A stretch of DNA of 64,000 nucleotides from Microbacterium sp. RURRCA19A (GTDB lineage: Bacteria; Actinomycetota; Actinomycetes; Actinomycetales; Microbacteriaceae), in assembly GCF_900156455.1 (NCBI RefSeq), contig NZ_FTNQ01000001.1:930001-994000 (forward strand), in the 5' to 3' direction. How positions within the stretch are numbered: the first letter of the stretch is position 1; every line of letters starts with the position of its first letter. Shown piece by piece: positions 16,461 through 24,260 of the stretch. The notes under the pieces were generated by a model that was given only the letters and a program-made list of their open reading frames with translations, did no database searches and was not told where the DNA came from. The position numbers and the translations under genes were made by a program.

Positions 16461-17021
16461 TCAGGCCTGGAGAGCGAACTGCAGGTCGAGCTCGATGGTG
16501 ACGTCCTTGCCGACGAGCACGCCGCCGGTCTCGAGCGCGGCGTTCCAGGTGAGGCCGTACTCCTCACGGTTGATGACCGTCTTGGCGGTCGCGCCGGCCT
16601 TGTAGTTGCCCCACGGGTCGGTACCGAACCCGCCGAAGTCGATCGAGAAGGTGGCGGGCTTGCTGACGCCGCGGATGGTGAGCTCGCCGTCGACGAGGAA
16701 GTCGCCGTTCTCGACACGGACACCGGTCGACCGGAAGTCCATCGTCGGGTAGGTCTCGGTGTCGAAGAACTCGGCCGAACGCAGGTGCTGGTCGCGTCCC
16801 TCGTCCTTCGTGTCGACGGACGTGACGTCGACGGAAGCCTCGACGGTGGCCTCGAACGGGTTCTCGGGGGCGACGAGCGTCGCGCTCTTCATGCCGAAGG
16901 TACCGCGCACCTTGGAGATCATCATGTGGCGGACGGTGAACGTCACCTCGCTGTGCGAGGGGTCGAGCACCCAGGTGCCCTGCTTGTAGCCGGGGATCTC
17001 GAGCGTGGTCGTGTCGGTCAT
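16461..17021 (-). CDS. YceI family polyisoprenoid-binding lipocalin-like protein
   Basis: 186 residues without a signal peptide. The YceI core is clear: GTWVLDPSHSEVTFTVRHMMISKVRGTF, then DQHLRSAEFFDTETYPTMDF, and YGLTWNAALETGGVLVGKDVTIELDL near the end. The fold is an eight-stranded barrel that binds isoprenoid or amphiphilic ligands and is often linked to acid or oxidative stress. The ATG at 17021 has AAGGAG five bases upstream. Most bacterial YceI proteins are periplasmic; the actinobacterial form seen here is cytoplasmic. Confidence 0.92.
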   Translation of the reverse strand: MTDTTTLEIPGYKQGTWVLDPSHSEVTFTVRHMMISKVRGTFGMKSATLVAPENPFEATVEASVDVTSVDTKDEGRDQHLRSAEFFDTETYPTMDFRSTGVRVENGDFLVDGELTIRGVSKPATFSIDFGGFGTDPWGNYKAGATAKTVINREEYGLTWNAALETGGVLVGKDVTIELDLQFALQA

Positions 17022-17115
17022 GTCACTCCTTGAGGTCTGGGGAGCCGGTACGGCGTCCTGCCGGGGTCCAACTCGCATTCATCCGAATGTATTCCACGAT
17101 TCCCGAAAAACACGA

Positions 17116-17142
17116 ACCCGAGGGGCCGGAGCTCCCTCGGGT
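17116..17142 (-). terminator. Terminator hairpin after the FKBP gene
   Basis: ACCCGAGGG ... CCCTCGGGT inverted repeat, 26 bp beyond the FKBP stop and upstream of the YceI gene. Confidence 0.7.
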
Positions 17143-17168
17143 GCGTGAACAGGCGGTGAAACGCCGGG

Positions 17169-17534
17169 TCAGCCCACCTTGAGCAGGTCGATGATGAAGA
17201 TGAGGGTCTTGCCGCCGAGGAAGTGGCCGCCGGCGGGTCCGTACGCCAGGTGCGGCGGGATCACGAGCTCGCGGCGTCCGCCGACCTTCATGCCCGGGAT
17301 GCCGTCCTGCCAGCCCTGGATCAGGCCGCGGAGCGGGAACTGGATGCTCTCGCCACGACCCCACGACGAGTCGAACTCTTCACCCGACTCGTACTCGACA
17401 CCGGCGTAGTGCACGGTGACGGTGTCGCCGGGCTTGGCCTCATCGCCGTCGCCGACGATGATGTCGCGGATGACGAGGTCGGAGGGGGCGGGGCCGCTGG
17501 GAGCGTCGAACTCCGGCTTGGTGCGATCAGTCAT
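17169..17534 (-). CDS. FKBP-type peptidyl-prolyl cis-trans isomerase
   Basis: 121 residues, a single FKBP domain. Typical elements: PGDTVTVHYAGVEYESGEEFDSS, then GLIQGWQDGIPGMKVGGRRELVIPPHLAYG and a final LIFIIDLLKV. It catalyses proline isomerisation during protein folding. There is no signal or lipobox, so it acts in the cytoplasm. The ATG at 17534 (MTDRTKPEFD) is preferred; an in-frame ATG three codons earlier is possible. It is flanked by hairpins on both sides and so is probably monocistronic. Confidence 0.9.
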   Translation of the reverse strand: MTDRTKPEFDAPSGPAPSDLVIRDIIVGDGDEAKPGDTVTVHYAGVEYESGEEFDSSWGRGESIQFPLRGLIQGWQDGIPGMKVGGRRELVIPPHLAYGPAGGHFLGGKTLIFIIDLLKVG

Positions 17535-17583
17535 GACACCCATCCAAGCACGCGGCGGGCACCGGCGAACCCCCTGGACAAAG

Positions 17584-17634
17584 ACTCAGCGCCCGGTGCC
17601 GCGGCGATGCCTGCGTGTCTCCCGGGCGCTGAGT
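17584..17634 (-). terminator. Hairpin after the PrsW gene
   Basis: ACTCAGCGCCCGG ... CCGGGCGCTGAGT, 13 bp perfect arms with a roughly 25-base loop, about 50 bp beyond the PrsW stop. Confidence 0.55.
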
Positions 17635-17684
17635 TGGCCTACACCGATGGTGCTCCCGGTCCCCGCGCCTGTCAAGACCCGGTG

Positions 17685-18851
17685 TCAGGGGGCCAGCAGT
17701 GCGGCACGCGCCGCGGTGGTGCGCTGGAGGAGTGCACGCTCCTGTGCGGCCGCGGTGGCGTCGCGGCCGGAGAGGGCCCGCTGGCGCGCGGCGGCGAGCG
17801 CCGTGGCATCCCGGATGAAGCTCTTCATCACCGCCGAGCGGTCGCCCGGCAGCCCTCGCGCCCAGGCCACCGACGACCGGCGTCCGGCGCCCGTGGCGAG
17901 CATGTCGACCTCCTGCGCGGTGAACCAGCCCGCGGCGGCGTACTCGCCGAGCCGTGCCCGCGTCAGTCGCGCCTCCTCCCGGCGCAGGGCGAGGATGCCG
18001 AGGACGAACAGCGCGAACAGCGGCACCTGCAGCGTCGCGTAGAGCTCGAAGAAGTTGAAGAAGGTCGCAGAACCGTTCCACAGCGCGTGGAGCACGATCG
18101 CTCCGACGAGGCCGGGCAGCGCGTACCGCAACGCCGCCCCGGTGCCGAGCGACCGCCGGGCGGCCAGACCGAACGCGAAACCGGTGAGGCTGGTGAACAT
18201 GACGTGCGCGAACGGCGAGAGCACCGCACGGAGGAAGAACACCCCGCTGACCTGCACCGCACCGCCCTCGATGAAGCTCACCGCGAAGTACTGCACGTTC
18301 TCGGTGAACGCGAACCCGGCGCCGATGAGGGCGCCGTAGACGATGCCGTCCACCGGCCCGTCGAACGACCGACGCGCGCCGACGTACAGCAGGAGCAGAC
18401 CCAGGCCCTTGGCGACCTCCTCGACGATCGGAGCCTGCACGACCGAGCTGAACGCATCGCCCCACCCACCCGTGAGGAACGCCAGGAGCGCGTCCACGCC
18501 GAGGGCGATCGCGACCGACGCGATCGCTCCCCAGGCCACGGCGAAGGCGAGCAGCCGCCGCGGCTCGGGCTCCCACCGATCGATGAGCCGCACCGCGAAC
18601 CACACGATCACGAATGGCACCACCGCGAGGATCATCCCGACGATGGATGCCGCGGGCCCGAGGAACCGCAGGAAGTACAGCACGAGCAGTCCCAGGACCG
18701 GCACGAGAAGCCCCGCGACGATCCACAGGAGCACTCCGCCCCGCCGTGGACGCGCGGGGACGCCCGCCGCCGGCACGGCGGACGGCGGGGCGTCGGAGAT
18801 GCGGGCGGGCTCGCCCGGCCCGGGCTGCCACAGCGGCGAGGGGTAGCTCAT
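17685..18851 (-). CDS. PrsW family intramembrane metalloprotease
   Basis: 388 residues with eight or more membrane helices. PrsW signatures are present: the APIVEEVAKGLGLL segment with the EExxK metal/catalytic motif, AFTENVQYF, and LHALWNGS carrying the conserved His. An N-terminal Pro/Ala-rich cytoplasmic stretch of 40 residues and a long cytoplasmic C-terminal tail (after about residue 300) flank the core. PrsW in Bacillus cleaves the anti-sigma factor RsiW; here the target is unknown. ATG at 18851 or the GTG two codons earlier are both possible starts. Confidence 0.85.
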   Translation of the reverse strand: MSYPSPLWQPGPGEPARISDAPPSAVPAAGVPARPRRGGVLLWIVAGLLVPVLGLLVLYFLRFLGPAASIVGMILAVVPFVIVWFAVRLIDRWEPEPRRLLAFAVAWGAIASVAIALGVDALLAFLTGGWGDAFSSVVQAPIVEEVAKGLGLLLLYVGARRSFDGPVDGIVYGALIGAGFAFTENVQYFAVSFIEGGAVQVSGVFFLRAVLSPFAHVMFTSLTGFAFGLAARRSLGTGAALRYALPGLVGAIVLHALWNGSATFFNFFELYATLQVPLFALFVLGILALRREEARLTRARLGEYAAAGWFTAQEVDMLATGAGRRSSVAWARGLPGDRSAVMKSFIRDATALAAARQRALSGRDATAAAQERALLQRTTAARAALLAP

Positions 18852-18943
18852 GCGCACAGCCTAGGGGCGGGGATCCGCACACCCCCGCGGGTTGCCGGGG
18901 CGGCAAACGGCTTCCCCGGCGACCGGCCCGGTAGCGTGGAGGC

Positions 18944-19810
18944 ATGCGTTTCGCCCACGTCCGTTCCCCGGAGGCGGCCGATGCCCCTCGCCTCGTCAGC
19001 GTCCACGGCGAGGAGTTCGCGTTCGTCGACGGGTTCTTCGCCGACGCTCCCACGACCCTCGAGCAGCTCATCGCCGGCGGCGACGACCTCCTGGCGCGTG
19101 TGCGCGAGGCCGCGCCGTCGGCGCCCCGGCATCCGCTCGAGGGGGTGCCCTTCGCATCGGCGGTGCTCGCACCCCCGACGATTCTCGCCGTCGGGCTCAA
19201 CTACGCGGCGCACTCGGGCGAGCTCGGCCTGAAGACGGATGCGGGCCCCACCGTGTTCGTCCTGTGGCCGAACTCCCTCACGGCGCACCGCGAGACGACC
19301 TCGTGGCCGCGGGCCCTCAGCGAGGCCGTGGACTACGAAGCGGAGCTCGGGGTGATCATCGGGCGGCCCGGCCGCGACATCCCGGAGGCGGACGCGCTCG
19401 ATCACGTGTGGGGCTACACGGTGGTCAACGACATCACCGCGCGCAACATCCAGTTCTCGGAGGCGCAGTGGTCGCGGTGCAAATCGTTCGACGGCTTCAC
19501 GCCGACGGGTCCGTTCGTCGTGACCGCCGACGAGATCCCCGACCCGCAGGACCTCCACATCTGGACCGTCGTCGACGGCCACACCGTGCAGGACGCATCG
19601 ACCGGCCAGATGGTGCGGTCCGTGGCGACGCTCATCCACAAGCTCTCCGAGTCGGCGACCCTGCTGCCGGGCACCCTGATCTCCACCGGCAGCCCCGGCG
19701 GAGCCGGCTACTCCCGCGACCCGCAGATCTTCCTCCGCGACCGGTCGACGGTGACCGTCGGCATCGACGGAATCGGCGAACTCACGACGCACTGCCGCAT
19801 CCTCGACTGA
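18944..19810 (+). CDS. Fumarylacetoacetate hydrolase family protein
   Basis: 288 residues. The FAH fold core starts near PPTILAVGLNYAAHSGELG. The metal site is in AVDYEAELGVIIGRPGRDI (the E-x-E motif), and the ending segment GTLISTGSPGGAGYSRDPQIFL is typical of 2-hydroxyhepta-2,4-diene-1,7-dioate isomerase/acylpyruvase types. These enzymes cleave or isomerise beta-diketo acids in aromatic or pyruvate-ester catabolism; the exact substrate cannot be read. Standalone gene, followed by a P2 palindrome 56 bp downstream that may terminate it. Confidence 0.88.
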   Translation: MRFAHVRSPEAADAPRLVSVHGEEFAFVDGFFADAPTTLEQLIAGGDDLLARVREAAPSAPRHPLEGVPFASAVLAPPTILAVGLNYAAHSGELGLKTDAGPTVFVLWPNSLTAHRETTSWPRALSEAVDYEAELGVIIGRPGRDIPEADALDHVWGYTVVNDITARNIQFSEAQWSRCKSFDGFTPTGPFVVTADEIPDPQDLHIWTVVDGHTVQDASTGQMVRSVATLIHKLSESATLLPGTLISTGSPGGAGYSRDPQIFLRDRSTVTVGIDGIGELTTHCRILD

Positions 19811-19865
19811 GCTCGACGTGGCCGCGGCCTCGGCGCCTCGGGGCGTGGCATCCCCGTTTCAGCAC

Positions 19866-19932
19866 CGAGACTGCATCTGCCTGACAAGTCCACTGCAGCG
19901 TGCAGTGGGGATGTCAGGCGGATGCAGTCTCG
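19866..19932. repeat. Palindromic repeat family P2, copy 1 (67 bp)
   Basis: Outer stem CGAGACTGCATC/GATGCAGTCTCG, middle stem CCTGACA/TGTCAGG, apical stem CCACTGCA-GCG-TGCAGTGG. The second copy is at 51110-51176. Here it sits between the convergent FAH and aspA genes; the next 70 bp are extremely GC-rich. Confidence 0.95.
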
Positions 19933-20003
19933 CGGGCGCGGGCGGGCCCGGGCCAGCGCGGGCGGGCGCGGGCCGGCCCGGCGCCGGCCGGGTCAGGCGC
20001 GGG

Positions 20004-21467
20004 TCACTCCTCGACGACGCTGTCCGCGGCGCGGATGACCGGGATCGCCTCGGTGATCGCCTGCAGACCCGACAGCCGCGCGGGCGAGATCTGCTTCATG
20101 ACTTCGTCGCGCGTCATGAGTCCCGCCTCGACGACGAGGTCGGCGACGTTGCGATGCGTGAGGAGCGCGGTCTTGGCGAGCGCCGCGGCCGCCGCGTAGC
20201 CGATGAACGGGGTCAGGGCGGTGACGACGCCGACCGACGAGCCGACCATCGCACCCAGTCGCTCGCGGTTGGCGGTGATGCCGTCGACGCAGTTCACCCG
20301 CAGGGTCCACATCGCCTGACGCATCCAGGTGATCGACTGGAAGATCGAGTGGGCGATCACGGGCTCGAAGGCGTTGAGCTGCAGCTGACCGCCCTCGACC
20401 GCCATGGTGACCGTCATGTCGGCACCCACGACCGAGAAGGCGACCTGGTTGACGACCTCGGGGATCACGGGGTTCACCTTGCCGGGCATGATGCTCGAGC
20501 CCGCCTGGCGAGCCGGCAGGTTGATCTCGCCGAAGCCGGCCTGAGGTCCGCTGGAGAGCAGCCGCAGGTCGTTGCAGATCTTCGAGAGCTTGATCGCGTT
20601 GCGCTTGAGGGACGCCGAGAAGGACATGAAGGCGCCGGTGTCGCTCGTGGACTCCACGAGGTCGGTCGCCGTCTCGAGGTCGAGTCCGGTGATCTCCCGG
20701 AGGTGTCGCAGCACCGACGGGCCGTAGTCGGGATGGGCGGTGATACCCGTGCCGATCGCGGTCGCCCCCATGTTGATCTCGAACATGAGGTACGCGTTCT
20801 CCTGCAGGCGGTTGTAGTCCTCGCCCAGGGTCGTGGCGAAACCGTGGAACTCCTGGCCGAGCGTCATCGGCACGGCATCCTGCAGCTGGGTGCGCCCGAC
20901 CTTGAGGACGTCGTGGAACTCCTCGGCCTTCGCCAGGAACGACTGCCGCAGCAGCCCCAGCTCCTCCAGGAGGCTCCGGAGCGTGAGCGACAGGCCGATC
21001 TTCACCGCGGTCGGGTAGACGTCGTTCGTGGACTGGCTGCGGTTGGTGTCGTCGATCGGCGACAGGAAGGCGTAGTCGCCCTTCTCGCGCCCGGCCATCT
21101 CGAGCGCGATGTTGGTGATCACCTCGTTGGCGTTCATGTTCGTCGAGGTGCCGGCGCCGCCCTGGATGACTCCCACGGCGAACTCGTCGTGGAACTCGCC
21201 GTCGATGACACGCTGCGCGGCGCGGTCGATGAGATCGGCCTTGGCCGGGTCGAGCACCCCGATCTGCCGGTTCGCCCGCGCCGAGGCCTGCTTGACCATC
21301 GCGAGGGCCCGGACGAGGTCGGGGTAGACCGAGATCGGTCGCTTCGCGATGGGGAAGTTCTCCAGAGCCCGCGCGGTGTGGATGCCCCAGTAGGCATCGG
21401 CGGGGATCTCGAGGGAGCCGAGCGAATCGGTCTCGGTACGGGTGCGCGTCATTGCGTCCAAAGCCAT
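20004..21467 (-). CDS. aspA: Aspartate ammonia-lyase (aspartase)
   Basis: 487 residues of the fumarase/aspartase superfamily. The signature GSSIMPGKVNPVIPEVV with the catalytic Ser loop is intact, as are GGAGTSTNMNANEVITN and TNDVYPTAVKIG. LGSLEIPADAYWGIHTARALENFPI at the N-terminus is aspartase rather than fumarase in character. It converts aspartate to fumarate and ammonia reversibly. The ATG at 21467 has GAGGA eight bases upstream; MTRTRTET five codons later is an alternative. Fumarase C cannot be fully excluded from sequence alone, but the length and motifs fit AspA better. Confidence 0.88.
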   Translation of the reverse strand: MALDAMTRTRTETDSLGSLEIPADAYWGIHTARALENFPIAKRPISVYPDLVRALAMVKQASARANRQIGVLDPAKADLIDRAAQRVIDGEFHDEFAVGVIQGGAGTSTNMNANEVITNIALEMAGREKGDYAFLSPIDDTNRSQSTNDVYPTAVKIGLSLTLRSLLEELGLLRQSFLAKAEEFHDVLKVGRTQLQDAVPMTLGQEFHGFATTLGEDYNRLQENAYLMFEINMGATAIGTGITAHPDYGPSVLRHLREITGLDLETATDLVESTSDTGAFMSFSASLKRNAIKLSKICNDLRLLSSGPQAGFGEINLPARQAGSSIMPGKVNPVIPEVVNQVAFSVVGADMTVTMAVEGGQLQLNAFEPVIAHSIFQSITWMRQAMWTLRVNCVDGITANRERLGAMVGSSVGVVTALTPFIGYAAAAALAKTALLTHRNVADLVVEAGLMTRDEVMKQISPARLSGLQAITEAIPVIRAADSVVEE

Positions 21468-21606
21468 GGGGGATGTCCTCGTGGGTCGTCACGGCGGTCA
21501 GGGATCCCCCGAGCCTAACCACCGCGACCGGCCGAGTCGCTGGACACCACGGCCTGTCGCTGGACCCCCGCACTCCCCCGCGTACAGCGGTGCCGCTCGG
21601 CCGGGT

Positions 21607-22506
21607 TCAGCGCTTGCGCGAGAACGCCTCGAGCCGCCCCTCGGGCGAGAGGTCGGCCATCCTTGCGACCCACTCCGGCGTGAAGTAGCCCGCCGACTCC
21701 GCGTCGACCACGGGCACCACGGCGTGCGTGATGGTGTCGTCCCAGACGTGGACCAGGTGGAAGGACTGCCCGGCATCCATGCCGTTCACCTCGTCGGACG
21801 GGGCGGCGAGGTCCATCGTGTAGCAGGACGCCGCGGAGACGCTCACGGGAACGCCCGCGAAGGTGCCGGAGGTGGAGTAGTGCAGGTGTCCCGCGAGAAT
21901 GGCGCGGACGTCGCTGCCGGCGATCGCCGCCGCCAGGCCCGACTGGTCTCGGAGCTCGAGGATGTCGAAGAACGGGATGTGGGTCGGCAGCGGCGGGTGG
22001 TGCAGCGCCAGGATCGTCCCGAGCGGAGCCGGCTCGGCGAGCTCCGCGCGGAGCCACTCCAGCTGAGCGGCATCGAGATCGCCGTGGTGCCAGCCCGGAA
22101 CGGTCGAGTCCAACGCGATGAGGCGGAGGCCGTCGAGGTCCCACACTCCGGTGACGGGTTCTTCGGTGGGGTCCGCGTCGAGCAGACCCGCACGCAGGGC
22201 GGGACGCTCGTCGTGATTGCCGGCGACCCACACGACCGGGGCGCCCAGACGCTCCGCCCAGGGCTCGACCTCGGCACGGAGCGCACGGTAGGCGTCGGGT
22301 TCACCGAGATCGGTCAGATCGCCCGTGAACACCACGGCATCCGGTCGCACACCCGTCGCCTCGGCCGCCGTGAGAGTGCGGCGGAGGTGCGCTCCGGCGT
22401 CGTAACGACCGCCCAACAGCCGATCGCCGGCGAGCAGGTGTGTGTCACTGAGGTGGAGGATCACACGCCGCGCGGGCGCGTGCTGACCGAACTGCACCGA
22501 TGCCAT
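21607..22506 (-). CDS. Calcineurin-like metallophosphoesterase (CpdA-type 3',5'-cyclic nucleotide phosphodiesterase)
   Basis: 299 residues with all five phosphoesterase blocks: LHLSDTHLL, VVFTGDLTDLG, VAGNHDERP, ILALHHPPLPTH and AILAGHLHYSTSG, giving a di-metal site. Overall layout matches class III cyclic-nucleotide phosphodiesterases such as CpdA/Rv0805. It would hydrolyse cAMP or other phosphodiesters in the cytoplasm. Starts with MASVQFGQH at 22506. Independent of the pit operon just upstream (38 bp gap), although on the same strand. Confidence 0.85.
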   Translation of the reverse strand: MASVQFGQHAPARRVILHLSDTHLLAGDRLLGGRYDAGAHLRRTLTAAEATGVRPDAVVFTGDLTDLGEPDAYRALRAEVEPWAERLGAPVVWVAGNHDERPALRAGLLDADPTEEPVTGVWDLDGLRLIALDSTVPGWHHGDLDAAQLEWLRAELAEPAPLGTILALHHPPLPTHIPFFDILELRDQSGLAAAIAGSDVRAILAGHLHYSTSGTFAGVPVSVSAASCYTMDLAAPSDEVNGMDAGQSFHLVHVWDDTITHAVVPVVDAESAGYFTPEWVARMADLSPEGRLEAFSRKR

Positions 22507-22543
22507 GAGCCCAGCCTACGAGGGGGCGCCGACACCGCCGCGG

Positions 22544-22873
22544 TCAGTGGTGGAACAGGATCAGGAGCAGCGCGCCGAGCACCGCCGCCGCGCACACCGC
22601 GAAGCACACGTACGCCCCGACGAGCGCGAGCCTCTTCTGCCCCGCGCTCAGCGGGTTGCGCGCGGCCGCCTTGGCCACCGCCTTCTCGGCGCGGCGCCGC
22701 TGCTTGTCGGTGAGCACCGTGATGGCATCCGTGAACTCCGCCGGCGCGACCAGCGGCGGACGGCCGCCCCGGACGAGCAGGCGCAATCCGAGCGCGTAGA
22801 ACGTCACGACGACCGCGGCTCCCAGGAGCGCGGCCACGAAGACGTGGAGGAAGGCTTCCCAGTCGATGGTCAT
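22544..22873 (-). CDS. Small membrane protein coupled to the phosphate transporter
   Basis: 109 residues with an N-terminal membrane helix (residues 8-34), a central charged cytoplasmic stretch rich in Lys/Arg (TDKQRRRAEKAVAKAA) and a C-terminal helix (85-107). I do not recognise a named family. It overlaps the PitA stop by four bases (ATGA), which argues for translational coupling and a shared role, perhaps as a small accessory subunit or regulator of the transporter. No catalytic motif is visible. Confidence 0.7.
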   Translation of the reverse strand: MTIDWEAFLHVFVAALLGAAVVVTFYALGLRLLVRGGRPPLVAPAEFTDAITVLTDKQRRRAEKAVAKAAARNPLSAGQKRLALVGAYVCFAVCAAAVLGALLLILFHH

Positions 22874-24093
22874 GCGCGGTCGTCCCTTCCGGCCTGCGCG
22901 CGCTCGAGCCGGCGCTGGCGACGGGTGGGGCCCGGCTTGCGCGGCACCTTCACCGCCGCCCCCGAATCGGCGACCTCGCTCATGGCGTTGGCGGAGGTGA
23001 CCTCGTCACGCCGCGAGCGCAGGAAGAGCCCGAGGATGATGACGACCGCGATCACGGCGTCGACCGCCACGCCCCAGCCGCCCAGCCACACCACGATGAG
23101 CGCCGCAGCGGCCCCCACGGCACCGGCCGCGGGAAGCGTGAGCACCCAGCCGACCATGATGCGGCCGACCGTGTTCCAGCGCACCTTCGATCCGCGACGG
23201 CCGAGTCCGGAGCCGATGACCGATCCCGACGCGACCTGCGTGGTCGACAGCGCGAACCCGAGGGCGCTGGATGCCAGGATCGTCGCGGCCGTGGAGGTCT
23301 CCGCCGAGAAGCCCTGCGCGGGCTTGACGTCGGTCAGTCCCTTGCCGAGCGTGCGGATGATGCGCCAGCCGCCCATGTACGTGCCGAGGGCGATCGTGAG
23401 AGCGCACGCGAAGACCACCCACAGCTGCGGGTCGGTCTCGGACGACGACTGCCAGCCGACGGTGATCAGGGCGAGCGTGATGACGCCCATCGTCTTCTGC
23501 GCGTCGTTCGTGCCGTGGGCGAGGGCCACGAGCGAGGACGTGAAGATCTGCCCCCACCGGAAGCCGTCGCGGCCGTCGGCTTTCATGTCGTACCGCCGTG
23601 TGATGCCGTAGGCGATCTTCGTGACGGTGAAGGCGATGATGCCGGCGGTCAGCGGAGCGATCAGCGCCGGCAGGATGACCTTGCTCAGCACGACACCGGT
23701 GTCGATCGCCGATGCCCCGACGCCCACCAGGGTTGCGCCGATGAGCCCGCCGAACAACGCGTGCGACGAGCTGGAGGGCAGCCCCAGCAGCCACGTGAGC
23801 ATGTTCCAGGTGATCGCGCCGATGAGGCCGGCGAAGATGATCGGCGGGAAGATGTCGGGGCTCAGCTGGTCCTCGCGGATCATGCCGCCCGAGATCGTCT
23901 TGGCGACCTCCGTCGACAGGAACGCGCCCACGAGGTTGAGGCTGGCGGCGAGGAGCACCGCGACCTTGGGCTTCAGCGCGCCCGTGGCGATGGGCGTGGC
24001 CATCGCGTTCGCGGTGTCGTGGAAGCCGTTGGTGAAATCGAAGAACAGTGCCAGGGCGATGACCAGCACGATGACAAGGGCTGCGCTCTCCAC
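22870..24093 (-). CDS. pitA: PitA-type inorganic phosphate transporter
   Basis: 407 residues with about ten membrane helices. The duplicated PHO-4 signatures are clear: DFTNGFHDTANAMATPI near residue 20 and LVALAHGTNDAQKTMGVI near residue 190. It imports metal-phosphate with protons. The C-terminal 60 residues are a basic cytoplasmic tail ending in an Arg-rich PTRRQRRLERA stretch. GTG start at 24093 with GGAAAG about six bases upstream. PHO-box-like 11-mers 60-110 bp upstream suggest PhoP control, unusual since Pit is often regarded as low-affinity and constitutive. Confidence 0.9.
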   Translation of the reverse strand: MESAALVIVLVIALALFFDFTNGFHDTANAMATPIATGALKPKVAVLLAASLNLVGAFLSTEVAKTISGGMIREDQLSPDIFPPIIFAGLIGAITWNMLTWLLGLPSSSSHALFGGLIGATLVGVGASAIDTGVVLSKVILPALIAPLTAGIIAFTVTKIAYGITRRYDMKADGRDGFRWGQIFTSSLVALAHGTNDAQKTMGVITLALITVGWQSSSETDPQLWVVFACALTIALGTYMGGWRIIRTLGKGLTDVKPAQGFSAETSTAATILASSALGFALSTTQVASGSVIGSGLGRRGSKVRWNTVGRIMVGWVLTLPAAGAVGAAAALIVVWLGGWGVAVDAVIAVVIILGLFLRSRRDEVTSANAMSEVADSGAAVKVPRKPGPTRRQRRLERAQAGRDDRA

Positions 24094-24151
24094 CGATCGC
24101 TTTCCGTAGGGGGAAGGAGGATGCCGACGGGATCGGCGCGGAGAACGAAGA

Positions 24152-24206
24152 GTTCACCTGACATTCGGCCCAGGTTCACGGGGCCGACGACATCATTTCA
24201 CCGGCA
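24152..24206. promoter_or_regulatory. PHO-box-like array of 11-bp direct repeats (PhoP site)
   Basis: Units begin every 11 bp at 24152 (GTTCACCTGAC), 24163 (ATTCGGCCCAG), 24174 (GTTCACGGGGC) and, after one poor unit, 24196 (TTTCACCGGCA). This matches the actinobacterial PhoP direct-repeat architecture with GTTCACC-type units. Located in the divergent promoter between pitA and the oligopeptidase gene, so it could act on either. Confidence 0.6.
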
Positions 24207-24260
24207 TGCATCCTGGTCAAACGCTGAGCCGCCCACCGCGTCGGAGCCGACTACCGTGGA

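Noticed and set aside
20004..21467. Fumarase C instead of aspartase
   Set aside because: N-terminal and GSSIMPGKVNP contexts and length fit AspA better, though only enzymology would settle it.
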